Positions 7,528-15,577 of a DNA stretch of 20,964 bases are shown in pieces. Position 1 is the first letter of the stretch; the number at the start of each line of letters is the position of its first letter. The notes under the pieces were generated by a model. The model worked only from the letters and a program-made list of their open reading frames with translations. It was not told where the DNA came from and did not search any database. A program made the translations under genes and the position numbers. This DNA comes from Candidatus Aminicenantota bacterium (GTDB lineage Bacteria > Acidobacteriota > Aminicenantia > Aminicenantales > Aminicenantaceae): the NCBI GenBank assembly GCA_030627155.1, contig DAOUSP010000006.1, positions 1 through 20,964 of the forward strand, in the 5' to 3' direction.

Positions 7528-8289
7528 ATGAGGTTTAAAACTGCCTTTATTCTGATTCTATGTCTTCAATTTATTCTCTGCGCATCATCTGCAAAAAAGA
7601 TTCAACAACAAAGGGAAAAAGACCCTCGTTATCACTACAACATGGGATTGTTTTACCTGAATAACGGAAATTTAGATGAAGCAACCAAATATTTCAATAA
7701 ATGCCTCTCTCTGAATCAAAACTATTCTCTTGCTTATAATGCTTTGGGACTTGTTTATTTAATGAAGGGCCAATCAGAAGAATCTATTAACAATTTTAAT
7801 AAATCCCTCAAATTAAATCCAAAATTGACTGAGGCTCACAACTATCTGGGAGTTGTTTACCAGGAAATGGGGCTCCTCGATAAAGCTGAACAAGAGTTTC
7901 GAATAGCACTTGCCGATAATAATTATCAATCTAAAGAATTACCTTACTATAACCTTGCAAGGTTATATTTTGTGCAAGATAAAACTCAAGAGGCATTAGA
8001 TTACGTTGAAAAATCCCTGGAAATCAATAAAACCTTTATTTTGGCATATAACTTAAAGGGGACAATCTTAGAAAAATTGGAAAAATACGTAGAAGCTATT
8101 GATGTCTATAAAAGAGCCTTAAAAACTGCCCCAGAGGATATCGATGTTAACTTTAACCTTGCTGTCGCTTATTTTAAAAATGGGCAGCTTGAAGAAGCCA
8201 ATGAGATCTTTGAAAAAATCGCGCTAAAAGCGACTGATGAGGAAATGGAAAAAAAGATCAAGCAGTATCGGAGTCTTATCAAGAAATAA
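7528..8289 (+). CDS. Exported TPR-repeat protein (PilF/PilW-like architecture)
   Basis: With the start set by the strong ribosome binding site, this is a 253-residue protein. It begins MRFK, followed by a hydrophobic stretch up to about residue 20 that looks like a signal peptide. Two cysteines (C12 and C18) fall in or at the end of that stretch. Neither has the usual small residue before it, so lipoprotein processing is possible but not convincing. The rest, from about residue 35, is a run of five to six tetratricopeptide repeats. Examples are YNMGLFYLNNGNLDEA, YNALGLVYLMKGQSEESI and YNLARLYFVQDKTQEAL. Such repeats bind other proteins. The layout resembles PilF/PilW pilotins and similar scaffold lipoproteins, but no specific partner can be named. 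It is the last gene of the rimO operon and meets ahcY tail to tail 11 bases later. Confidence 0.8.
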   Translation: MRFKTAFILILCLQFILCASSAKKIQQQREKDPRYHYNMGLFYLNNGNLDEATKYFNKCLSLNQNYSLAYNALGLVYLMKGQSEESINNFNKSLKLNPKLTEAHNYLGVVYQEMGLLDKAEQEFRIALADNNYQSKELPYYNLARLYFVQDKTQEALDYVEKSLEINKTFILAYNLKGTILEKLEKYVEAIDVYKRALKTAPEDIDVNFNLAVAYFKNGQLEEANEIFEKIALKATDEEMEKKIKQYRSLIKK

Positions 8290-8300
8290 TCCAGGTTTTA

Positions 8301-9557
8301 TTAAGTTCCTTCCTGCCAACCAGCAAGATATTTCTTCTGCTCAGAGGTTAATTTATCGATTTTCACTCCGAGTGATTTTAACTTCATGCTGGCAATATCC
8401 TCATCGATGTCTTTTGGAACCGGATATACTTGATTCTGTAGAGATTTTCCTTTTTGCACAAGATACTGTGCACTTAACGCCTGATTCGCAAAGCTCATAT
8501 CCATAACCATTGCAGGGTGTCCTTCAGCCGAAGAAAGGTTTATGAGTCTTCCCTCCGCCAAAAGATAAATCTTTCGGCCGTCCTGTAAGGTGTATTCTTC
8601 CACAAAATCGCGTATCTGCCTTTTTCCCTTTGATAGATTATTTAAAACAGGAATATCAATTTCTATATTGAAATGCCCAGCATTGGCAACTATAGCACTA
8701 TCCTTCATTTTCAAGAAATGTTCACCTGTTATAACACTCTTGTTTCCAGTTACAGTGACAAACACATCGCCAACTTTAGCTGCTTCTTCTAATGACATTA
8801 CCTGAAAGCCGTCCATTACTGCTTCTAAAGCCCTAAGAGGGTCTACTTCACATACAATGACCTTTGCACCAGCTCCATTGGCCCTCATGGCAACTCCACG
8901 TCCACACCAGCCATAACCAGCAATAACAAAATTCAATCCTGCTAAAAGTACGTTTGTTGCTCTTAAGATACCGTCAATAGTGCTCTGTCCTGTTCCATAC
9001 CGGTTGTCAAAAAGATGCTTTGTTTTGGCATCGTTTACTGCAATTATAGGATAACTAAGAACTTTTTCCTTTGCCATGCTTTTCAAGCGAATCACGCCTG
9101 TTGTTGTTTCTTCTGTTCCTCCTATTATATTTTCCAATAGGTCTCGCCTTTCCGAGTGAATCGTACTAACAAGGTCAGCACCATCGTCCATGGTGATTTG
9201 CGGTTTAATATCAAGAGCTTGATTTATATGCTTATAATAAGTCTTATGGTCCTCTCCCCTAATGGCGAAAACTGGGATTTTTACATGCTTAACCAAAGCT
9301 GCCGCAGCATCATCTTGAGTACTTAGAGGGTTTGAGGCTGTTAGCGCTACCTCAGCACCACCTAACTTGAGTGCTTCCATAAGATTAGCAGTCTCTGTTG
9401 TAACATGAAGACAAGCCGATATTTTTACACCTTTGAACGGCTTTTCTTTTTCAAACTGTTTCTTGATGATCCCAAGAACTGGCATAAATTTCCCTGCCCA
9501 CTCCATTCTAAGTTTTCCTTTACCCGCAAGATTCAAATCTTTAACATCATATATCAT
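8301..9557 (-). CDS. ahcY: Adenosylhomocysteinase (S-adenosylhomocysteine hydrolase)
   Basis: AhcY splits S-adenosylhomocysteine into adenosine and homocysteine, removing the inhibitory product of methyltransferases. The 418-residue protein has HVTTETA at 51-57, GGTEETTTG at 147-154, and catalytic K180 and D184 in the segment TKHLFDN. It then has NRYGTGQS, which marks the shorter bacterial/archaeal subtype. The tightly bound NAD site is AGYGWCGRG at 213-221. A good ribosome binding site, AAGGAGA (9570-9564), lies six bases before the ATG. It follows metK by 44 bases on the same strand and is almost certainly co-transcribed with it. Homocysteine formed here could be remethylated, but no methionine synthase is in the window. 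No clear terminator separates it from the TPR gene. Confidence 0.96.
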   Translation of the reverse strand: MIYDVKDLNLAGKGKLRMEWAGKFMPVLGIIKKQFEKEKPFKGVKISACLHVTTETANLMEALKLGGAEVALTASNPLSTQDDAAAALVKHVKIPVFAIRGEDHKTYYKHINQALDIKPQITMDDGADLVSTIHSERRDLLENIIGGTEETTTGVIRLKSMAKEKVLSYPIIAVNDAKTKHLFDNRYGTGQSTIDGILRATNVLLAGLNFVIAGYGWCGRGVAMRANGAGAKVIVCEVDPLRALEAVMDGFQVMSLEEAAKVGDVFVTVTGNKSVITGEHFLKMKDSAIVANAGHFNIEIDIPVLNNLSKGKRQIRDFVEEYTLQDGRKIYLLAEGRLINLSSAEGHPAMVMDMSFANQALSAQYLVQKGKSLQNQVYPVPKDIDEDIASMKLKSLGVKIDKLTSEQKKYLAGWQEGT

Positions 9558-9601
9558 AAAAAATCTCCTTTTTTTGTTTATATTTGACTTAAAGGTCGTT
9601 T

Positions 9602-10768
9602 TTAAAGACCTGCGTCTTTCTTGAGTGATTCTGCTTTATCTGTGTACTCCCAAGTAAACTCTTTTTCAGTACGTCCAAAATGTCCATAACATGCTGTTTT
9701 TCGATAGATTGGGCGAAGAAGATTCAAGGAAGAAATTATTTTTTTAGGCTTAAGTTCAAAATGAGCTCGAATTAATTCTTTAATGCGGTCCTCAGGGATT
9801 CTTGAAGTGCCGAAGGAATCCACCATGATAGATACTGGCTCTGCTACTCCAATAGCATATGCAATTTGGACTTCTATTTTATCTGCAATCCCCGCAGCAA
9901 CAATGTTTTTTGCAATATACCTTGCCATATAAGAACCTGACCTGTCCACTTTACTCGGATCCTTTCCAGAAAAACATCCTCCACCATGACTCCCAACTCC
10001 ACCATATGTATCCACAATAATCTTTCTCCCTGTTAAACCAGTATCCGCTAAAGGTCCCCCTTGTTCGAATCTTCCCGTCTCATTTATAAATATCTTTGTG
10101 TTTTTATCAATCATATGTGGAGGAACTACCTTCTTTATCACAACGTTTTCTATATCCTGCCTTAAATCGCTCATTTTTACTTTTGCATTATGCTGAGCCG
10201 CAATAACAACAGCCTCGACTCTTTTAGGAACCTCACCTTCATATTCAATTGTTATTTGAGATTTGCCATCAGGCCTCAAGTAATCAAGAACTTTTTCTTT
10301 TCTTACCTTGCTAAGTCTTCTTGCCAATTTGTGCGCTAACATGATTGGAAGCGGCATCAATTCCTCTGTTTCCCTGCATGCATAGCCAAACATCAGACCC
10401 TGGTCACCAGCTCCTTGTTCATGTTCCTCTGACTCCTCAACTCCCATTGCAATATCAGGGGATTGTTCATGAATAGAAGAAATAACACAACATGTATTAT
10501 AATCAAAGCCATATTTTGCCCTTGTATATCCAATCTCTCTTACAGTCTCTCTCACAACCTTTTGGAAATCACTGTAACCTTCACTTGTTATTTCTCCTGC
10601 AATTAGCACAAGACCAGTAGTCACGAGCGTCTCACACGCTACCCTACTGGTGGGATCTTGCCGAAGCAGATCATCCAGAATAGCATCAGATATCTGGTCA
10701 CAAATTTTGTCTGGATGGCCTTCTGTGACTGATTCAGACGTAAACAGATGAACTCCATCTATACTCAT
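9602..10768 (-). CDS. metK: S-adenosylmethionine synthetase
   Basis: MetK makes S-adenosylmethionine from methionine and ATP as a cytoplasmic oligomer. The 388-residue protein has all expected signatures. These are SESVTEGHPDK near the N-terminus (H18 in GHPDK), GAGDQGLMFGYA at 119-130, and the glycine-rich loop GGGCFSGKD at 262-270 followed by PSKVDRS. The loop has Cys where Ala is more usual. AAGGAGG at 10784-10778 is the ribosome binding site, nine bases before the ATG. A promoter at 10841-10813 predicts a leader of about 38 bases, too short for a SAM riboswitch. Together with ahcY it covers SAM synthesis and clearance of its by-product. It is divergent from the M16 operon across a 272-base gap. 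Confidence 0.97.
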   Translation of the reverse strand: MSIDGVHLFTSESVTEGHPDKICDQISDAILDDLLRQDPTSRVACETLVTTGLVLIAGEITSEGYSDFQKVVRETVREIGYTRAKYGFDYNTCCVISSIHEQSPDIAMGVEESEEHEQGAGDQGLMFGYACRETEELMPLPIMLAHKLARRLSKVRKEKVLDYLRPDGKSQITIEYEGEVPKRVEAVVIAAQHNAKVKMSDLRQDIENVVIKKVVPPHMIDKNTKIFINETGRFEQGGPLADTGLTGRKIIVDTYGGVGSHGGGCFSGKDPSKVDRSGSYMARYIAKNIVAAGIADKIEVQIAYAIGVAEPVSIMVDSFGTSRIPEDRIKELIRAHFELKPKKIISSLNLLRPIYRKTACYGHFGRTEKEFTWEYTDKAESLKKDAGL

Positions 10769-10812
10769 TATAGAACGCCTCCTTTTTTATATGGAACTTT
10801 TTATAAATTAAG

Positions 10813-10841
10813 AAATTAACATAAAATCACTTGCTTTTCAA
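10813..10841 (-). promoter_or_regulatory. Promoter of metK-ahcY
   Basis: On the minus strand, TTGAAA (10841-10836) and TAATTT (10818-10813) are separated by 17 bases. The start would fall at about 10806, leaving roughly 38 bases of leader with the AAGGAGG site correctly placed before metK. Unlike the asnS, galK and THEP1-like promoters, this one yields an ordinary leadered mRNA. Confidence 0.5.
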
Positions 10842-11040
10842 TTAGATTTTCTACTCTTTAAACCATTTTCCCTGATAGAGAACGCATTTAATAATGTATT
10901 TGTTCAAGGAAATATTTCACATTCACAAATGCATTTTACTCTAAGTAAGCAGTCTTGGTAATTGAAAAAAATGTCTGGGGATTTGAATTTAGATTTGTGT
11001 TTATGATATTTTTATAATTCAAAGAATATAAAAACATATT

Positions 11041-12375
11041 ATGTGGCGAAACATAACAAAATTTTTCACGCTTCTTCTTCTTTTTTTTCTAATTATTGGC
11101 TTGTCTCAGGAAGTGAATGGGCAGAAAACACTCCCTTTTCCGGTTTCTCTATTTAAGTTAAAAAACGGATTAACAGTAATTCTTTCTGAAGACTTTTCAA
11201 TTCCTGTTGTATCTATGGCTGTGATTTACAATGTTGGTTCAATCAATGAAAGACCTGGCAAAACCGGCTTGTCCTATTTATTGGAAAATTTAATGTTCTA
11301 TGGGTCAAGAAATGTAGGACGAATGCAACATATCCGGTTCATTCAAAGAATCGGTGGTGTCTTAAATGCTGTCACAATAGAAGACAAAACGATTTTTTAT
11401 CAGACTGTCCCTTCAAATCAACTGCCTCTTGTATTATGGCTTGAATCTGACAGGATGAATTTTCTCTCTATCACTGCTTCCAACGTGCAGCAGGCCAAAG
11501 AGACCGTAATCGATGAAATTTACCACAGGATAATGACTGAACTTTATTTAGAAAGTTCAATGCTTCTTGACCAGTTCGTCTTCCCTGAATTTGCCTATGG
11601 CCACCCTGTTTTTGGATATGAAATAGATTTAAGGGAAATCACTGTTGAAGATGTAAAAAACTTTTATCAAACTTATTATATCCCCAATAATGCTGTGCTG
11701 AGCATTTGCGGAAATATCAACAAACAGAAAACACAGGAACTCGTTCAAAAATACTTCGAAACAATCCCTATAGGGGAAGACCCGCCACGCTTAGCACCTG
11801 CATCATTGTCTAAACAGGAAAGAATCGAAAAAACAATCGAGGGTTCATTGGCTTCTTCTCCGGGATTACATATAGGGTATAGAATTGCCCCTCCTTACTC
11901 AAACGATTTTTATGTCCTCTCTGTCATTGAATATATATTACTGCATGGCAACAGTTCCAGGTTGCAGAAGAGGCTCATTCATAAAGAGCGTATCGCTAAT
12001 CATCTAAGCGGAGGAATAGACAAAAGAAAAGACTTAGCTGCATTTAAAATTTTTGTCACTAGCAATAACGATATCACTTTGGAAAGGAGCAAGAAAGCAA
12101 TTTTTTCAGAACTAAACAAGCTCAAAAAAAACATCATTTCCAATGAGGAATTAAGAAAATCAAAAAATTTGCTAAAAAGAGATTTTATCAATCAATACGC
12201 CACATCATCAGGCAGGGCTATTTTTCTTGCCGAAACTTATCTTTCCAAGAGCACCCTAAAAGATTTGCCAAGCGAACTGGATAAATATCTTAATGTCAGC
12301 CCTTTTGATATCATCGGCATCATGAATAGATATTTTACTCAGGATTATATTCTTATTAATATAAAAATAAAATGA
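11041..12375 (+). CDS. Exported M16-family protein with degenerate zinc site (YLLEN)
   Basis: M16 peptidases use an inverted HxxEH zinc motif. In two-gene systems one subunit is catalytic and the other supplies an Arg/Tyr pair for substrate binding. This 444-residue protein has a clear signal peptide: MWRN, then hydrophobic residues 8-22, with likely cleavage near residue 28. Two M16-type halves follow. Its fold elements match the catalytic subunit, but the motif reads Y79-L-L-E82-N83 where HFLEH is normal. Both metal-binding histidines are therefore missing, while the glutamate is kept. The distal acidic ligand region survives as ETVIDEI (154-160). The C-terminal half lacks the Arg/Tyr pair. 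There is no ribosome binding site before the ATG; a TATAAT at 11013-11018 lacks a good -35. A T8 run at 11081-11088 lies in the signal-peptide codons. Probably exported, and catalysis by the usual mechanism is unlikely. Confidence 0.85.
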   Translation: MWRNITKFFTLLLLFFLIIGLSQEVNGQKTLPFPVSLFKLKNGLTVILSEDFSIPVVSMAVIYNVGSINERPGKTGLSYLLENLMFYGSRNVGRMQHIRFIQRIGGVLNAVTIEDKTIFYQTVPSNQLPLVLWLESDRMNFLSITASNVQQAKETVIDEIYHRIMTELYLESSMLLDQFVFPEFAYGHPVFGYEIDLREITVEDVKNFYQTYYIPNNAVLSICGNINKQKTQELVQKYFETIPIGEDPPRLAPASLSKQERIEKTIEGSLASSPGLHIGYRIAPPYSNDFYVLSVIEYILLHGNSSRLQKRLIHKERIANHLSGGIDKRKDLAAFKIFVTSNNDITLERSKKAIFSELNKLKKNIISNEELRKSKNLLKRDFINQYATSSGRAIFLAETYLSKSTLKDLPSELDKYLNVSPFDIIGIMNRYFTQDYILINIKIK

Positions 12376-13844
12376 ACTTAAAATCACATTTCAGTCGAAC
12401 TGGAAGAACCTTCCTCTTTATGTTTATATTATTTTTAATAATTGGGGAATATTCTGTTTTCTCGCAGGAAAGATTCAGAAAATCTCCTCCCTATCCAGAT
12501 CCACTTCCGACATTTAAACTTCCCAGCATAGAAACTGCATTTCTATCGAACGGCCTTGCTATATCTGTTGTCCCCCGCGATAACTTTCCTATTATTCATT
12601 TACACCTTCTTGTATTTGCTGGAGAAAGTTTTTCCCCGGACGATTTACCAGGATTAGCTACTTTGACAGCTAAAACGATAAATAAAGGGTCCCTAAACTA
12701 TTCCTCGTCTAAAATAGAGGAAGACATCGAATCCATTGGAGGGCAATTTTCATCCAAAACTTACCCAAATTATTCTCTTTTCTCTTTCTCTTTTTTGGAG
12801 GAGCACCTTGATAAGGCTATCGAAATAGTGAGCCGAATGATTCTCCAGCCCGCCTTCTTAAAAAAAGAAGTTGATAACACGAAACGAACCATGTACTACG
12901 AAAGTATTCGAAATAGCTCAAATGCGGAATTTGTTGCTTATAAACTCCTCTTTCAAATCCTATTTAAAGACCATGCGTATAAAAAAATCGCCTATAATAG
13001 TGACGTCATAAAAAATCTCAACAGAAAGGATCTCCTGAATTTTTTCGATAAGTTTTACAGGCCTAATAACGCCCATCTCGTTTTTACTGGGAATGTAAAC
13101 CTATCTACAGCTACACGAATAACAAGCCACTACCTAAATACTTGGAAAAGTAGTCCTGTAGAAAATTATTATTTCCTCAGACCCAAATCAAATGACAAAT
13201 TAAGAGTTTGCTTTATTGACCATCCCAAAGCAAGGGACGCTACGGTTTACTTAGGAAATATTGTTTTCCCAGAATCACCCCAAGATATTATTGGTTTAAG
13301 AGTCTTCAACCAAGTATTAGGAGGGATACCCAATAGCCGTCTTTTCATGAATCTAAGAGAGTCAAAAGGCTACGCTTACTATGCCTTTAGTAATCTTGAG
13401 GTCTTTAAAACATGTTGCTTGTTTACAATCCGGGCTAAAGTTCGGCCTGTGACTATAAATGAATCTATTAAAGAAATCCTGAATGAGATCAAAAAAATAA
13501 CCACCACTATTATTCCAAATTATGAATTAGAACAGGCGAAGTCTTATTTAATCGGCCATTTCCCTTTGGAAATGGAAACACATAACAACCTTTCTTTAAG
13601 GGTCTCAGAGATTCAGGCATTCAATTTTGGTGAAGAACATTGGAATAAATATTATGAAAACATTATGATTATTACCCCACAAAAAGTCTTTGAAATAATA
13701 AAAAATTCTTCACTTCTTTTTCCTGCAATCATAGTTGTGGGAGATAAAAATATCATCGCTCAAAATCTCAAAGATTTTGACATAGAAGTCTATGATACTA
13801 ACGGGATATTACAATACTCGATTTCGAAAGGAGAAAAAAAATGA
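12372..13844 (+). CDS. Exported M16-family protein, non-catalytic (R/Y-type) subunit
   Basis: This 490-residue protein is the partner of the preceding gene, coupled by an ATGA overlap. An N-terminal signal peptide (hydrophobic residues about 14-30) is followed by two M16-type domains. At the zinc-motif position the sequence reads GLATLTAKTINKG, with no His or Glu ligands, as in non-catalytic subunits. The C-terminal half has SRLFMNLRESKGYAYYAFS, retaining R329 and Y336, the Arg/Tyr pair that positions substrate in two-subunit M16 enzymes. This is the expected regulatory half of a heterodimer; the unusual part is that its neighbour has also lost its histidines. Its last codons overlap the ribosome binding site and start of ftcD, and the junction contains an A8 run. 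Confidence 0.88.
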   Translation: MNLKSHFSRTGRTFLFMFILFLIIGEYSVFSQERFRKSPPYPDPLPTFKLPSIETAFLSNGLAISVVPRDNFPIIHLHLLVFAGESFSPDDLPGLATLTAKTINKGSLNYSSSKIEEDIESIGGQFSSKTYPNYSLFSFSFLEEHLDKAIEIVSRMILQPAFLKKEVDNTKRTMYYESIRNSSNAEFVAYKLLFQILFKDHAYKKIAYNSDVIKNLNRKDLLNFFDKFYRPNNAHLVFTGNVNLSTATRITSHYLNTWKSSPVENYYFLRPKSNDKLRVCFIDHPKARDATVYLGNIVFPESPQDIIGLRVFNQVLGGIPNSRLFMNLRESKGYAYYAFSNLEVFKTCCLFTIRAKVRPVTINESIKEILNEIKKITTTIIPNYELEQAKSYLIGHFPLEMETHNNLSLRVSEIQAFNFGEEHWNKYYENIMIITPQKVFEIIKNSSLLFPAIIVVGDKNIIAQNLKDFDIEVYDTNGILQYSISKGEKK

Positions 13845-15514
13845 AACTCGTGGAATGTGTTCCTAATTTTAGTGAGGGCCGTGACTTAGAAAAGATAAAA
13901 TCTATCACAAGGGAAATCGAATGCACCTCCGAGGTTAAGCTGTTAGATGTCGACCCTGGGGAATCAACTAATAGGACTGTTGTTACTTTTATTGGGCCTC
14001 CTGAAGGAGTTAAAGAAGCAGCGTTCAAGGCCATTCGAAAAGCAGCTGAAGTCATAGACATGAAACAGCATAAGGGTGCTCACAGCCGTATTGGGGCTAC
14101 TGATGTATGTCCTTTTGTCCCGATTGCTGGCGTCACAATGGAAGATTGTGTACAGCTTGCACATGAATTGGGAAAAAAAGTCGCTGAAGAACTTAAAATT
14201 CCTGTTTACTTGTATGAAGAAGCCGCCCAAAGACCCGAAAGGAAAAATCTCTCCAATATTCGCATAGGAGAGTACGAAGGCCTTCCAGAAAAATTGAAAG
14301 ACCCAAATTGGGCACCTGATTATGGAGATCCAGTGTTTAATCCACAAGCAGGAGCAACTGTAATCGGTGCAAGGGAATTTCTCATCGCCTACAACATAAA
14401 CCTAAACACTAAAGACCGAAATTTAGCACACCAGATTGCCTTGAAGTTAAGAGAAAGGGGGTATGCCAAAAGAGATAAGCAGGGGAAAATCATAAGAGAT
14501 GAAAATGGAAAAACAATCAATATCCCTGGTAAATTCAAAGCAGTTAAGGCAGTAGGATGGTATATTGAAGATTATGCAATCGCTCAAATTTCAATAAACT
14601 TCAATAATTATAAAATTTCTCCACCCCATCTTGTTTTTGACGAGGCTATCAAAGAAGCTGAAAAAATTGGCCTGCGAGTAACAGGAAGCGAGTTAGTCGG
14701 CTTAATTCCCAAGGAAGCGATTTTGATGGCAGGAAGATATTATTTGGAAAAACATGGAAAAAGCCCAGGAGTTCCGGAAGAAGAACTAATAAAGATTGCT
14801 GTGCGTTCTTTAGGATTAGAAGATGTTTCTCCTTTTGACCCTAAAAAAAAGATTATAGAATATCAATTCGAAGAAACCGAGCATTCACTCGTTAAATTAA
14901 ATCTCAGAGAGTTTGCAAATGAACTCTCGATTGATTCTCCTGCCCCTGGAGGAGGAAGCACGGCTGCTTTATGCGGTGCCCTTTCTGCATCTCTTTCATC
15001 CATGGTATCAAACCTTACTATTGGGAAAAAAGGATATGAAAAGGTTCAGAATACTGTTAAAAAACTCGCTGTAGAAGCTCAGCATCTGAAAGACGAGTTT
15101 CTAAAATACGTTGACCTTGACACTTCAGCTTTCAACAGAGTCATGGACGCTTTTCGCCTTCCCAAAAAAACAGATGAACAAAAAAAAGAGCGTGAGGAAG
15201 CCATAGAATTTGCCACAAAGGAAGCCACTCTTGTTCCGTATGATGTCATGGAAAAAAGTCTTGAGGCATTGAAACTGGCTAAAAAGGTTGCATTAAATGG
15301 AAACAAAAATTCCATAAGTGATGCGGGAGTTGCGGGGCTGACTGCAATGGCAGCTCTTAATGGAGCTTATTACAACGTTACAATAAATCTTCCAAACATT
15401 AAGGATCATGCGTTTAAGTCAGAAGTAAAAAGTAAAGCCATACGACTGAAAACGAGTGGCATCAAACTAAGTAATGAGATAACCGAAATTGTGGAACAAG
15501 AAATTAAATTTTAA
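13841..15514 (+). CDS. ftcD: Bifunctional glutamate formimidoyltransferase / formimidoyl-THF cyclodeaminase
   Basis: This enzyme moves the formimino group from N-formimino-glutamate, a histidine breakdown product, to tetrahydrofolate. It then deaminates the product to 5,10-methenyl-THF. The 557-residue protein is the full-length two-domain form, as in animals and some bacteria. The formiminotransferase domain runs from residue 1 to about 325. It opens with VECVPNFSEGRD and carries HKGAHSRIGATD at 77-88, with H81 as the likely catalytic histidine. The cyclodeaminase domain (FTCD_C) starts near residue 350, with FANELSIDSPAPGGGS and later DLDTSAF. AAAGGAG at 13827-13833 lies seven bases before the ATG, inside the upstream gene, whose TGA overlaps the ATG. 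The other histidine-degradation genes (hutH, hutU, hutI) are not in this window. Why it shares an operon with M16 proteins is unclear. Confidence 0.94.
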   Translation: MKLVECVPNFSEGRDLEKIKSITREIECTSEVKLLDVDPGESTNRTVVTFIGPPEGVKEAAFKAIRKAAEVIDMKQHKGAHSRIGATDVCPFVPIAGVTMEDCVQLAHELGKKVAEELKIPVYLYEEAAQRPERKNLSNIRIGEYEGLPEKLKDPNWAPDYGDPVFNPQAGATVIGAREFLIAYNINLNTKDRNLAHQIALKLRERGYAKRDKQGKIIRDENGKTINIPGKFKAVKAVGWYIEDYAIAQISINFNNYKISPPHLVFDEAIKEAEKIGLRVTGSELVGLIPKEAILMAGRYYLEKHGKSPGVPEEELIKIAVRSLGLEDVSPFDPKKKIIEYQFEETEHSLVKLNLREFANELSIDSPAPGGGSTAALCGALSASLSSMVSNLTIGKKGYEKVQNTVKKLAVEAQHLKDEFLKYVDLDTSAFNRVMDAFRLPKKTDEQKKEREEAIEFATKEATLVPYDVMEKSLEALKLAKKVALNGNKNSISDAGVAGLTAMAALNGAYYNVTINLPNIKDHAFKSEVKSKAIRLKTSGIKLSNEITEIVEQEIKF

Positions 15515-15545
15515 AGATTTACTTCCATATTGTTATAAAAACCTA

Positions 15546-15577
15546 TTTTTACTTTCTCAACTGTTTTACAGTAAAAA
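15546..15577. terminator. Possible hairpin between convergent ftcD and znuB
   Basis: TTTTTACT (15546-15553) and AGTAAAAA (15570-15577) can pair as an 8-bp stem with a 16-base loop, overlapping the znuB stop codon. A smaller CTGTTTTACAG palindrome lies inside. The stem is AT-rich and is not followed by a clean T run on either strand. It is the only candidate I see for ending the two convergent transcripts, whose coding regions are 34 bases apart. Confidence 0.25.

Noticed and set aside
18..8297. Shared 13-mer AATAATCCAGGTT at 18-30 and 8285-8297
   Set aside because: A match of this length between two places in an AT-rich 21-kb window is expected by chance, and the flanks do not match. Not a repeat or attachment site.
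8237..8506. 89-codon plus-strand frame spanning the TPR gene end and the ahcY end
   Set aside because: It overlaps two well-supported genes in other frames and has no start signal.
10769..10850. SAM riboswitch before metK
   Set aside because: The best promoter leaves only about 38 bases of leader, and I see no riboswitch core helices or terminator there.
11071..11088. CTT repeat and T8 run in the signal-peptide codons as a phase-variation switch
   Set aside because: A run of eight in an AT-rich genome encoding Leu/Phe-rich signal sequence is unremarkable. Without length variation among strains there is no support.
13964..14347. 127-codon open frame antisense to ftcD
   Set aside because: It is fully inside the conserved formiminotransferase domain and has a composition typical of a shadow frame.
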